From positions 1 to 52,740 of the forward strand of contig CAZART010000023.1 of NCBI GenBank assembly GCA_964487555.1: a DNA stretch of 52,740 nt. Direction: 5' to 3'. The notes under the pieces are model-generated. The model saw only the letters and a program-made list of their open reading frames with translations. It was not told where the DNA came from and made no database searches. Positions 16,819 to 25,524 of this stretch are shown here, piece by piece. The position numbers and the translations under genes are program-made. This stretch comes from CAZART01 sp964487555 (lineage in GTDB: Bacteria > Bacteroidota > Rhodothermia > Rhodothermales > VXPQ01). Within the stretch, counting starts at the first letter, position 1; the number at the start of each line of letters is the position of its first letter.

Positions 16819-18482
16819 TACCGGCCGCCGTAACGGGCGCCGTCCCGCATGGCGCGCATCTCTTCAGACAGCGATGCGGCGACGCTCGTCCAGTCGTAGG
16901 TGCGCACGGCCAGTTCCCGTAACGCCGAACGGTGCGAATTAACCACGGCCAGGGCTTGCGAGACGTGCTCGACGATATCGATGACGGTGTGCTCCGCCTC
17001 GGGTCGCAGGCGCATCAGGCGGCCGATCTCCGGTGGCACGGCTTGCGAGGCCACGTCCAGGCTCGCGCCCATACCCGCGAAATCCGTCCCCATCGGAAAG
17101 CATCCGGACGCCATGGCTTCGGGCACGACGAGCGGCGCCGCCTCCTTCACAATAGAAGGGAAAATGGCTACGTCGCAGCACGGGAAGAGGTACTTGAGCA
17201 GGGAATGCTCCAGGTATCCGGTGAAGATGATGCGGTCCGGATGTGCGTATTTCTCGCCTCGTTCGAAGTACGCATCGAGGTGCCCCGTTGTGCGGAGCCG
17301 GTCGAGATAGGCGGCGACGCGGTCAAAGGGCTTCGCATCTTCTCCCTCCAGCGCACCCCCCCAGGCTATTATGGCTTCGACGAGATTTCGGCAGCCGTGA
17401 CCAAGTGCCCACACCAGCGCCTCCATCCCTTCGCGAAGATTGCCGCGTCCGGCAATGATAAGGCGGGCGTCGGGACGACGGCTTGCGATGTCGGGAAGAG
17501 CGGCAATAATGGAGGCCACACCTTTATAGCCGATAATCTTTCCGACGAACGTGATGACGTCGTCACGCTCCCAATCAATGTTGTCCAGGCGTTCTTCGAC
17601 GTCCGCATCGGGTAGTTTAGGCGCGTATTCACCACCGGCGCGGAAGGCGGCAAGGAGATCCTCAAGTGACATGTCGTCGGCGAGCGAGTCCGTCATGGCG
17701 ACACGTTGTTCCGTCGTTCTCCCTCTGGGTGTGCCCGAGAGCTCGCGCTTGAGCAGATCGATGCTCGCGGAGCGGTCTTGGCGTTCGATCACCCGAAATT
17801 CGCTCGTATCCACCCCCGCACTCGCCATGACCATTTTTTCTTCCGGTCGGTCGAGACGGTCAAAGACGATTTTGATCCTTTCCACCATCTCAGTACTCAG
17901 CGTAAAAATACAGGCCGCGTCGGCGAGCGCGGCTTCCGCGAGCGACTTCATCTCGGCGTTGTGCTTCACGACGTACTCGATGGCGCTCCCATGTGGCAGC
18001 ACGCCGAACGGAATGTCGAGATCGGAGCAAACCCGGTGAATAACGACCGCCATCAACACGACATGATTGACGTGGACGGCGGTGATGTCGTTGGTGGACA
18101 AGATGCGCCTCACGGCGGCTTCATTGCGCCTGAGATATTCCTCGACGTCGCCACGCTTCATATCGAGCATCGCAACCATCGAGGTAACGGACGCCTTCGG
18201 CCGCACATACGTCGGGATGAGATCCAGATCCGGTCGATGAACGGTGCAGCGGCCGGGCCGCTCAATCGTACGCTCAAACAGCCGCTCGGGAGTGCCGTCG
18301 GGACTGTATCTATAGGCTGCCGTAATGAAGTCATACTGCTCGGGCCGATTTTCCTGGCAGATCAAATGGATGGACTCTCCATTGTCGACCATCCCCTGAG
18401 CGATGGAGCGGGTCCACTGATTGCTACCCGATCCTGTCAGGCCATAGCCGTGAACGAGGCAAATCATGCGGTTCGATGTCAT
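16791..18482 (-). CDS. Large GT4-type glycosyltransferase
   Basis: About 563 residues from the ATG at 18480-18482. The N-terminal GT-B half starts MICLVHGYGLTGSGSNQWT and includes VLPHGSAIEYVVKHN. The C-terminal half has VGKIIGYKGV, LIIAGRGN and the nucleotide-sugar motif EAAPLVVPEAMASG (E-x7-E). Compared with ordinary GT4 enzymes of 370-420 residues it carries two extra segments: an acidic linker between the halves (about 250-320, with MTDSLADDMSLEDLLAAF) and an insert after the GRGN motif (about 375-435). Sugar donor and acceptor are unknown; a surface glycan is likely given the adjacent PBP1A and exporter. The gene is convergent with the exporter, overlapping by 28 bases. Confidence 0.82.
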   Translation of the reverse strand: MTSNRMICLVHGYGLTGSGSNQWTRSIAQGMVDNGESIHLICQENRPEQYDFITAAYRYSPDGTPERLFERTIERPGRCTVHRPDLDLIPTYVRPKASVTSMVAMLDMKRGDVEEYLRRNEAAVRRILSTNDITAVHVNHVVLMAVVIHRVCSDLDIPFGVLPHGSAIEYVVKHNAEMKSLAEAALADAACIFTLSTEMVERIKIVFDRLDRPEEKMVMASAGVDTSEFRVIERQDRSASIDLLKRELSGTPRGRTTEQRVAMTDSLADDMSLEDLLAAFRAGGEYAPKLPDADVEERLDNIDWERDDVITFVGKIIGYKGVASIIAALPDIASRRPDARLIIAGRGNLREGMEALVWALGHGCRNLVEAIIAWGGALEGEDAKPFDRVAAYLDRLRTTGHLDAYFERGEKYAHPDRIIFTGYLEHSLLKYLFPCCDVAIFPSIVKEAAPLVVPEAMASGCFPMGTDFAGMGASLDVASQAVPPEIGRLMRLRPEAEHTVIDIVEHVSQALAVVNSHRSALRELAVRTYDWTSVAASLSEEMRAMRDGARYGGRYQSSAGTRN

Positions 18483-18664
18483 TGGTTGTCGAGCATGTTC
18501 ACACCATGTACGCTGACGCAACGCGAAGGGCGGGACGCATAGATCCATCGTTCCAATATCTTCACTGCCCGATAGGACCGCCTTACAAACCTCGAATTGG
18601 GCCTGCCGTTGAAATCGCCAGTCATCAACGCAACGGGGATGATCAACGGAAAGGGGATGAAGGC

Positions 18665-21292
18665 ATGCCAGTACCAGGAGCCGATGGGGAGCAAGACGGA
18701 GCCGGAGACCGGAACATCGGGAAATGGATCCGCTCCCGTAAAACCGCCATTCGAGAGAATATTGACGACCGCGACCAGCGCGCCGTAACCATTGCCCTTC
18801 TTAGCGCCTGCGTTGTGCTCGTCGGCATGCTTGTTTACTGGATCGTCGTCCTGACCGAACTTCCGTCGGCCGACGATCTACGGAAGTCGCGGTTCGAGCG
18901 GGCCACCGTCGTTTATTCGACGGACGGCGTCGAACTGACGAGCTACCAGGACAAAAATCGACGTTGGGTCAAGCTTGAGGAGATCTCGCCATGGGTGTCG
19001 AAGGCGCTGATTGCCACAGAGGATCACCGGTTCTACGAGCATAGCGGCATTGATGTCGTGCGGACGCTCGGTTCCGTATTCCGAACATTGGGGGGCGATA
19101 TGCAGGGGGGATCGACGATCACCATGCAATTTGCCCGCAATGCCTTTCCGGACATTTACGACGACTGGATCCTAACGCGCAAAATCAAAGAATGGATCAC
19201 GTCCTTGCGCATCGAGGGGATGTACGAGAAGGACGAGATCCTCGAAATGTATCTGAACACGGTGCCGTTCATGTACAACGCGTTCGGTATCGAAGCGGGA
19301 TCGCGCACGTATTTCCAGCTGCCCGCGTCGGAACTCAACCTCAGAGGCGCATCGACGCTCGTCGGCATGCTCAAGGGCACCGTCTACTATAATCCCGTCC
19401 GGCATCCTGAGCGTTCCCACGAGCGCCGAAATACGGTTCTGTGGCAGATGGTCAAACACGGCTATCTCGAAGAATCCGAATTCGAAGCGGTCCGAGATCA
19501 GCCGACCAGACTGAATTTTAAGCGCCTTTCGAGATCGGATGAGCCGGCCCCGCACTTTGCCGAGTTCCTGAGGCAGTGGCTCGACGACTGGGCGGAGCGT
19601 TACAGCATAAATCTCTACACCGACGGACTTCGGGTTCACACCACCATCGATTCGCGGCTCCAGACGGCCGCCCAGGCGGCTGTAGACGCCGTTGGAAACG
19701 ATCTGCAGGGCGTGGCCGACCGCAACGGATTCGACTATTTCTGGCGTCGAAACCCCGACCTGATTGTGAGCTTTATTCGTCAAACGGAACGCTTTCGCAC
19801 CCTGCGTACGTCGGGGCTGGACGAAGGGGCTGCGGTCGACAGCCTCCGACAAAATGAGGCGTTCTCTGATTCGCTCCGAAGGACGATTGAGCGCGTCCAG
19901 GCGGGGTTCGTTGCCGTAAGCCCGCAAAACGGCCATGTGGCGGCCTGGGTCGGAGGGCGAGATTTCGGCGAGGTGCAGTTCGATCACGTTGCGATGTCCA
20001 AGCGCCAGCCAGGCTCGACCTTCAAGCCGTTCGTGTATGCGGCGGCACTTGCCAACGGCTTTTCGGCTACGTCCGTCATTCGTGACGAGAAAGTGGAATA
20101 CGTCGACCCGGACACGCGCAGACGGTGGGCTCCGCAAAACGTGGGCGAAGCGTCCGGGAGGCTGATCTCTCTGAAGGATGCTCTCGCCTATTCGAAGAAC
20201 ATTGTCACGGCGCAGCTGACGATGGAGATCGGTCCCGGCACGGTGGCCGACTACGCACGGCGGATGGGGATACGGAGTGATCTCGACGAGGTGCCGTCCA
20301 TCGGTCTCGGCACGAGCGAGGTATCGCTTCTTGAACTGGCCGGCGCGTACGGCACGATCGCGGGCTACGGACGTCACCGCGAGCCGGTGTTCGTGACGCG
20401 CATCGAAGACAATAGCGGCAACGTGATCGCGCAATTTTCCGGCGAAAGTCGTCAGGCCATCCCGGCGAGCGTCGCGTATTCCGTGATCGACATGTTGCGA
20501 GGCGTCGCTGATTACGGTACGGGCGTGCGCATACGAAATCAGTACGGTGTCCGGGACGACGTTGCGGCTAAGACGGGGACGTCCCAGAATGGTGCCGACG
20601 GCTGGTTCATGTTGATGCATCCGAATCTCGTGATGGGTGCGTGGGTGGGATTCGTGACGCCGTCGATCTACTTCCGCTCGGACTACTGGGCGCAGGGCTC
20701 GCGTACGGCGCTTCCGATCGTGGGCAAGTTTTACCAGGCTGCCAAGAGGTCGGCCGGCGGCGTGCTTACGAGCGACGCGCGGTTCAATCCGCCGCCGGGA
20801 TGGGTCGAGCCGCAGCCGTTCGACACGACGGGGCGATCTCCGGACGATGAATATTATCAGTACGCCGCCTACCTTGATTCCCTGGGTCAGAGCAGGGATT
20901 CTCTCGTTCGCGGCCGCGACGACAGCACGTGGCGCTTCGATTATGATTCGGACGAGGAGTTCGACGAGCTTGAAGATGACTCGCTGGATCTTGAGCCTGA
21001 GCGGCCTCCAGAGGAGCGCGACATTGAGGATGTTGAGACGGCCGACTCGCTGAATCGCCGGGAGCGGCGTGCACCGAGGTGGAACCGGGAGCAATCTGAC
21101 GGCGGAAACCGGCGAGATGACCGGCAGGAACGTCGCTCAGACGGTGACACGACGAGGAGCGGCGGCGATTCCGCGGACGAGCGTCGTGGCGGTAGAGGCA
21201 GCGGAGGTGAAGGCGCACGTACAACCGGGGAGGCCGGCGCAAGCGACAACGGCGGTGACTCCGGCGCGCCGCGCGATTCAACTCAGTTGTAG
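18665..21292 (+). CDS. Penicillin-binding protein 1A (bifunctional glycosyltransferase/transpeptidase)
   Basis: About 875 residues from the ATG at 18665, which follows an AAAGGGG ribosome-binding site at good spacing. A single membrane anchor lies near residues 40-65. The GT51 domain has EDHRFYEHSG (catalytic E119), GGSTITMQ, RKIKEW and KDEILEMYLN. The transpeptidase has SxxK as STFK (S451-K454), SKN and KTGTS (K636). It polymerises and cross-links peptidoglycan. The last 150 or so residues form a low-complexity tail, first acidic (DSDEEFDELEDDS), then rich in Arg, Gly, Asp and Ser. The stop overlaps the convergent kinase gene by 15 bases. Confidence 0.95.
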   Translation: MPVPGADGEQDGAGDRNIGKWIRSRKTAIRENIDDRDQRAVTIALLSACVVLVGMLVYWIVVLTELPSADDLRKSRFERATVVYSTDGVELTSYQDKNRRWVKLEEISPWVSKALIATEDHRFYEHSGIDVVRTLGSVFRTLGGDMQGGSTITMQFARNAFPDIYDDWILTRKIKEWITSLRIEGMYEKDEILEMYLNTVPFMYNAFGIEAGSRTYFQLPASELNLRGASTLVGMLKGTVYYNPVRHPERSHERRNTVLWQMVKHGYLEESEFEAVRDQPTRLNFKRLSRSDEPAPHFAEFLRQWLDDWAERYSINLYTDGLRVHTTIDSRLQTAAQAAVDAVGNDLQGVADRNGFDYFWRRNPDLIVSFIRQTERFRTLRTSGLDEGAAVDSLRQNEAFSDSLRRTIERVQAGFVAVSPQNGHVAAWVGGRDFGEVQFDHVAMSKRQPGSTFKPFVYAAALANGFSATSVIRDEKVEYVDPDTRRRWAPQNVGEASGRLISLKDALAYSKNIVTAQLTMEIGPGTVADYARRMGIRSDLDEVPSIGLGTSEVSLLELAGAYGTIAGYGRHREPVFVTRIEDNSGNVIAQFSGESRQAIPASVAYSVIDMLRGVADYGTGVRIRNQYGVRDDVAAKTGTSQNGADGWFMLMHPNLVMGAWVGFVTPSIYFRSDYWAQGSRTALPIVGKFYQAAKRSAGGVLTSDARFNPPPGWVEPQPFDTTGRSPDDEYYQYAAYLDSLGQSRDSLVRGRDDSTWRFDYDSDEEFDELEDDSLDLEPERPPEERDIEDVETADSLNRRERRAPRWNREQSDGGNRRDDRQERRSDGDTTRSGGDSADERRGGRGSGGEGARTTGEAGASDNGGDSGAPRDSTQL

Positions 21293-22756
21293 CGGGAGGC
21301 GAAGAAGCTCGTCGACGTCGAACGGCTTGCTCACGTAGGCCGTGAATCCCATTTCGAGAAATCGCTCTCTGTCACCCGGTAGGGCGAAGGCCGTAACGGC
21401 GACGATAGGGACATCGGCGTACTCCGGGATCGCTCGTAGTTGTCGTAGGAGATCGGCACCGTCGGGACCTTCGCCGAGATCGATGTCCAAAAGAATCATA
21501 TCGAAGCGGCGTTGCATGGCCATGAGGTAGGCTTCAGTGGCACGGCCCGCGACCGAAACGTCGTAGAGATCCTCCAGGATTTCCTTAAGAAGCTGCTGCG
21601 TGTCGCGGTGGTCCTCAACGAGAAGAAGGCGTGACGGTGCTTCATGCGCATGGCGCATGAAGCTGGGATCCTCCTCCGCCTGCGTGGGAGACTTCAGCTC
21701 TCGCCGCTCTCTTTCAAACGAAATCCGGAACGTTGATCCGTTACCTTTTGCACTGTGGACCTCGATGTCGGCACCCATGAGCTCGACCAGACGCTTCGTA
21801 ATCGCGAGGCCGAGGCCGGTGCCCTGATGCGACCGCATGACGCCCGAGCTCTCCTGGCGAAACTCCTCAAATACGTGCGGAAGAAACTCGGCATCGATAC
21901 CTACGCCTGTGTCCCTGACCTCAAGGCCGGAGCGATTTTCATCGCTCCACACTTTTACCGTGACGCCTCCTTCCTCGGTGAACTTGATGGCGTTGCCGAT
22001 GAGGTTGTGCAGGATGCGGTGAAGCGCGGGGCGGTCTCCACGAATGCAGACAGGCTCCGAAATATCATGGGCCGAAAAACGGAGCGTGAGATTCTTCTCT
22101 TCCGCAAGCGGACGAAGAATCTCGACCACTTTTTCGGCCTCATCGAGAAGCTCGATTCGATGACGATCGAGCGACATTCGATGCGCTTCGAGTTTCGCGA
22201 GGTCGAGCACGGAATTGAGCATTTCCATGAGACGCCGGCCACTCGTTTGGATGAGCTCGGCGAATTCGCGGTGCTCGTCAGGAAGCTCTTTAGCGAGAAC
22301 GCTGGCGAATCCGATGATGCCGGTAAGCGGAGTGCGGATCTCATGACTCATATTCGCCAGGAAGCCTGACTTCAGACGGGACATCTCTTCGGCCGCTTCT
22401 TTTGCGGCGACCAGTTCCGCAGCGGCCGTTACGAGGGCGACGTGATAGCCCGTCATCCGACCGTTCTCATCCTGATCGGCTAGAAGATGCAGGTGCGTCA
22501 GAACGCACGATGCGTCCGGACGGCGCAGCTCGATGGGGATGGTCTCGCGCGCACCGGAGCGGGCGGCGATTCGCAGATGTCGTAAAAAGCGCTCCGCATC
22601 CATGGGTGCAATCAGTTCCGCAAAGCGGCGGTCCGTCAGCGCACTGCAATCGATGCGCGTCAATTCAGCTGCGAGATCATTCGCTTCCACGATCCGACCG
22701 CCTTCGTCGAGCACGAAGTATGCGACCGGAATGAGGTGAAGGGCGCGCTTATGCAT
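21278..22756 (-). CDS. Hybrid histidine kinase (PAS-HisKA-HATPase-REC)
   Basis: 492 residues without membrane helices, so a soluble sensor. Domains: PAS at about 1-115 (LIPVAYFVLDEGG); HisKA with the H-box FLANMSHEIRTPLTG, phospho-acceptor H138; HATPase_c at about 240-350 (N-box NLIGNAIKFT, G-box GTGLGLAI); receiver at about 376-490 with ILLDIDLG, acceptor D424, and the conserved YVSKPF lysine. It has no DNA-binding output, so a phosphotransfer protein or separate regulator would be needed; none is nearby. It resembles the kinase at 25525-27435 closely in the HisKA and REC parts. Confidence 0.93.
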   Translation of the reverse strand: MHKRALHLIPVAYFVLDEGGRIVEANDLAAELTRIDCSALTDRRFAELIAPMDAERFLRHLRIAARSGARETIPIELRRPDASCVLTHLHLLADQDENGRMTGYHVALVTAAAELVAAKEAAEEMSRLKSGFLANMSHEIRTPLTGIIGFASVLAKELPDEHREFAELIQTSGRRLMEMLNSVLDLAKLEAHRMSLDRHRIELLDEAEKVVEILRPLAEEKNLTLRFSAHDISEPVCIRGDRPALHRILHNLIGNAIKFTEEGGVTVKVWSDENRSGLEVRDTGVGIDAEFLPHVFEEFRQESSGVMRSHQGTGLGLAITKRLVELMGADIEVHSAKGNGSTFRISFERERRELKSPTQAEEDPSFMRHAHEAPSRLLLVEDHRDTQQLLKEILEDLYDVSVAGRATEAYLMAMQRRFDMILLDIDLGEGPDGADLLRQLRAIPEYADVPIVAVTAFALPGDRERFLEMGFTAYVSKPFDVDELLRLPLQLS

Positions 22757-22942
22757 TGAAGATCCGGGTTGTACGACGGTATCGCCAACTTCCTTGTGCC
22801 GTCGCCCCTCCCGTGTCAGAAAGCGAGAGCGACTTGTCTAAGCCGCCAGTCAGCGGCAAGTTCGACGGTGCCGAGGATCCGAGCGTTACAATCTCGACAC
22901 AACTTTACGCCAGGTGCAGAGGCGTAGCCTAGAAGAACGAGG

Positions 22943-23422
22943 TCAGGGCGGCCAGATACCCAGGCTGCGCCGAACGGCGACCATCTGGCCTATGTGATAA
23001 GAGCTGTGATCGGCTACGAGAACGACTTCCCGGAAGTAGGTCTGGCCTTCGCCGTGCGGAACCGCACCAAGCATATCGAGCGATTGATCCATGACGACAT
23101 CGACGAGCGACTGCCGGTCTCGGCGGAAGGCGTCGATGCTCTGCTGCCAGTCTTCTCTGGTTGCAGGGGTGGGATCGGAAGGCCAGAACTCGTCCGGCCA
23201 TTGCGGCGACGTGTATTTGGAATTCGTGCAGAAATCCAGGATATCTCCCTGAGCGAGGCGTATATGTTCAAGAAGCTGCCATAGTGAATAGGGCATGCCT
23301 GCCGGACAGATCCCACGCAGCTCGGGCGGCACGTTCTTGACGACACGTTCAAACTCCGCATGTGCCGATCTCCAGGTCAACAGCTCTTTCAGGTGCTCTC
23401 GGAGTAAATCGTCTGGGGACAT
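22943..23422 (-). CDS. DinB/YfiT-like metal-binding protein
   Basis: About 159 residues from the ATG at 23422; a GTG at 23485 would add 21 unremarkable residues. It is helical, with WQLLEHIRLAQGDIL and near the C-terminus VADHSSYHIGQMV. Histidines from these segments (HxxxH in the second) form the usual DinB metal site. Members act as thiol-dependent transferases or remain uncharacterised, and the family name comes from a DNA-damage-inducible gene. It sits between the two hybrid kinase genes, 186 bases from the first, with no sign of coupling. Confidence 0.8.
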   Translation of the reverse strand: MSPDDLLREHLKELLTWRSAHAEFERVVKNVPPELRGICPAGMPYSLWQLLEHIRLAQGDILDFCTNSKYTSPQWPDEFWPSDPTPATREDWQQSIDAFRRDRQSLVDVVMDQSLDMLGAVPHGEGQTYFREVVLVADHSSYHIGQMVAVRRSLGIWPP

Positions 23423-23566
23423 GAGCGCGTAACTGACTGGGCTAGGAGTAGAATCTGCTGCGGTCGAGCTCGTAATAGTCTCCACTGATCGCGCTGATAG
23501 GGCTGTATCTTAGCCATTCACACCATAACTATTGCAGTGGCAAGTTGTGAAACATTGGAGCGATCA

Positions 23567-25477
23567 ATGCCCCGGTCTACGTATGCCGTCCTAATTTGCG
23601 GACTGATGCTTGGACACGCGGTTGCATCCGGCGGCGTGGGGCCTCTCTTCGCACAGACGGTGAACGTGACGGAGCCGACGCGAGTGATTACACGAGATGA
23701 TCTGCGAAGTCTTGGTGTCACGCGGCTAGGAGATATCGTTTACCACATCGATGAGGCGCGGGCACTCTCATTAGATGGTTTTGGGACCAGGATGAGCTTT
23801 AGTGGAATCGGGTCGTTCCACGAATCAGCGCCCGTCGTGTTCGTTGACGGCCATCCGATCGACCTGGGTCTTATTGCATCCGGCGATCTGAACCTGCTCG
23901 GGCTCTCCGTAGAAGTGATCGATCATGTGGAGATCTACGCACGCCCGGCGCTCATCGCGGGTGTGTTCGCAGGGCACGGGGCGATCCACATTACGACGAA
24001 GCAAGCCGACGACGCCGAAGAACTGCACGGGAGAGTTTCCGTGGCGCGAGAAGACGGTAAAGCAGGCCGGCTTTTCGATGGAGATGGAGAGCAGACGGCG
24101 AATGCTAACTATGGTCCCGACCTGGAGGTCGCCGTCCTCGGCGAGCTCGCGAACGGTTCAGCTACGGCGGCCGTAGTCCATCGGCGGCATGCGCACGCGG
24201 ATCGGACGGATAACCAGGTACGGCCGCTTACGGTCGTAACGTCGCCATTTAGCGCCTTCACCTGGACCGACCAACGGTTGCAGGTCAGCGTGATCGGTCT
24301 GGGCATGACGGCCGATCGATCTCCATACCTGCCGTACGCCTCTCGCATCCTTGCGACGGAGTACCGGGGAGCCGTCGCATCGGCCATGGCCGCCCATCGA
24401 ATGAGTGGACGCAGCTTTCTACGCCACCGCGCTACCGTCAGTCTGAGCCGCTCGAGTCATGATCACGATCCCGGAACGTGGAATGAAAGCTCTATTCTGT
24501 TGACGAGTGCACTCACACGGACGTTGGAGGAACGGGTCGTCGTCCTCGGCAGTACGGCGGAGCTGCGACGTGCTAACGCAGGAGATGCCACCGGCGACGT
24601 GCGTTGGGGATCCGTGTTTGCCGCCATTGCCGGGAGTATAGCACCGGGCGCGCAGTACCGAGGAGGCGGAATGGTGGCGATGGATGGGCGATCGGTCGCG
24701 GTGAAGGCCTATGGCGGGATTACCCTAGCACGCTGGGCAAATCATCGAGCCGACGTCTACCTGGCGGTGATCGACGGTCTTCTTCACGAACAGAATGCTG
24801 CCGACTTCTGGGCGCGTGAACAGCTCACGCCGCCGCTGTTTCCGGATGACGTCGGACGTCCGGCCGAAGACGTCACGATAAAGGCCACGTTCGATGCAGA
24901 ATGGCGATGGCAACCTGCCGCTACGAATGAAGTCCGCGTCGGCGCCGGACTTCGACGGTCACCGAAGATTTATTTGCCGTCGCAGAACATTCTTCCCGCC
25001 GCAGGCGGGGGGCTGCGAGAATCCGTGGAATTTGGTTACACGAGCGGTACGCAGGGGGTATTTTGGGGTGAATTCACCACGCACGTTCTTCCCGGGCGGC
25101 AGCGCCTTTTCTGGAGCTGGCAGCGGACCATCGTTGGAGGAGACACCTACGAAAGGGCGTGGGATGCCGTGCCCGATATTCGAGCCGGGTTGTCCCTTGC
25201 GACGCCGATGTTCGGCGGATTTCAAATGCGGGCGAACGTCACGCGCGAATCCGGAAGGAATTGGCAGGAGTTTGACACGGCGACCATTCGCTCGACCCTG
25301 AGCGGTAGCACACTCGTCGACGTCTACGTCACAAAGCGCCTTCTTTCGGGTCAGATGCACGCGTCCGTCAGTCTGCAGAACGCCCTTGGACAGGAGATTA
25401 CCCACCACCCGCTGGGCGATACATTCGGCCGGTCCATCCATGTGGACGTTCGGCTTGATCTGATTCGCCGACGATGA
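23567..25477 (+). CDS. Small TonB-dependent-receptor-like outer-membrane protein
   Basis: About 636 residues from the ATG at 23567. A signal peptide (MPRSTYAVLICGLMLGHAVA) leads to cleavage near LFAQT. The plug domain follows (RVITRDDLRSLGVTRLGDIV, APVVFVDGHPIDL, VEIYARPALIAGVFAGHGAI, HITTK). The rest is a beta-barrel ending IHVDVRLDLIRRR. It lacks the N-terminal carboxypeptidase-like domain of SusC proteins and has no SusD partner. The barrel, at about 490 residues, is short for the family, and I see no clear TonB box. The substrate is unknown. It faces both flanking genes on the opposite strand. Confidence 0.8.
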   Translation: MPRSTYAVLICGLMLGHAVASGGVGPLFAQTVNVTEPTRVITRDDLRSLGVTRLGDIVYHIDEARALSLDGFGTRMSFSGIGSFHESAPVVFVDGHPIDLGLIASGDLNLLGLSVEVIDHVEIYARPALIAGVFAGHGAIHITTKQADDAEELHGRVSVAREDGKAGRLFDGDGEQTANANYGPDLEVAVLGELANGSATAAVVHRRHAHADRTDNQVRPLTVVTSPFSAFTWTDQRLQVSVIGLGMTADRSPYLPYASRILATEYRGAVASAMAAHRMSGRSFLRHRATVSLSRSSHDHDPGTWNESSILLTSALTRTLEERVVVLGSTAELRRANAGDATGDVRWGSVFAAIAGSIAPGAQYRGGGMVAMDGRSVAVKAYGGITLARWANHRADVYLAVIDGLLHEQNAADFWAREQLTPPLFPDDVGRPAEDVTIKATFDAEWRWQPAATNEVRVGAGLRRSPKIYLPSQNILPAAGGGLRESVEFGYTSGTQGVFWGEFTTHVLPGRQRLFWSWQRTIVGGDTYERAWDAVPDIRAGLSLATPMFGGFQMRANVTRESGRNWQEFDTATIRSTLSGSTLVDVYVTKRLLSGQMHASVSLQNALGQEITHHPLGDTFGRSIHVDVRLDLIRRR

Positions 25478-25524
25478 CGAAGTGAACGGTTCGACGGGTG
25501 CCATTACGTGAGAACGCCGAGTAG

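Noticed and set aside
19172..21094. A 640-codon open frame on the minus strand opposite PBP1A
   Set aside because: It lies wholly antisense to a gene with all family motifs, and its composition (Arg/His-rich, no motif) is that of a frame left open by high GC.
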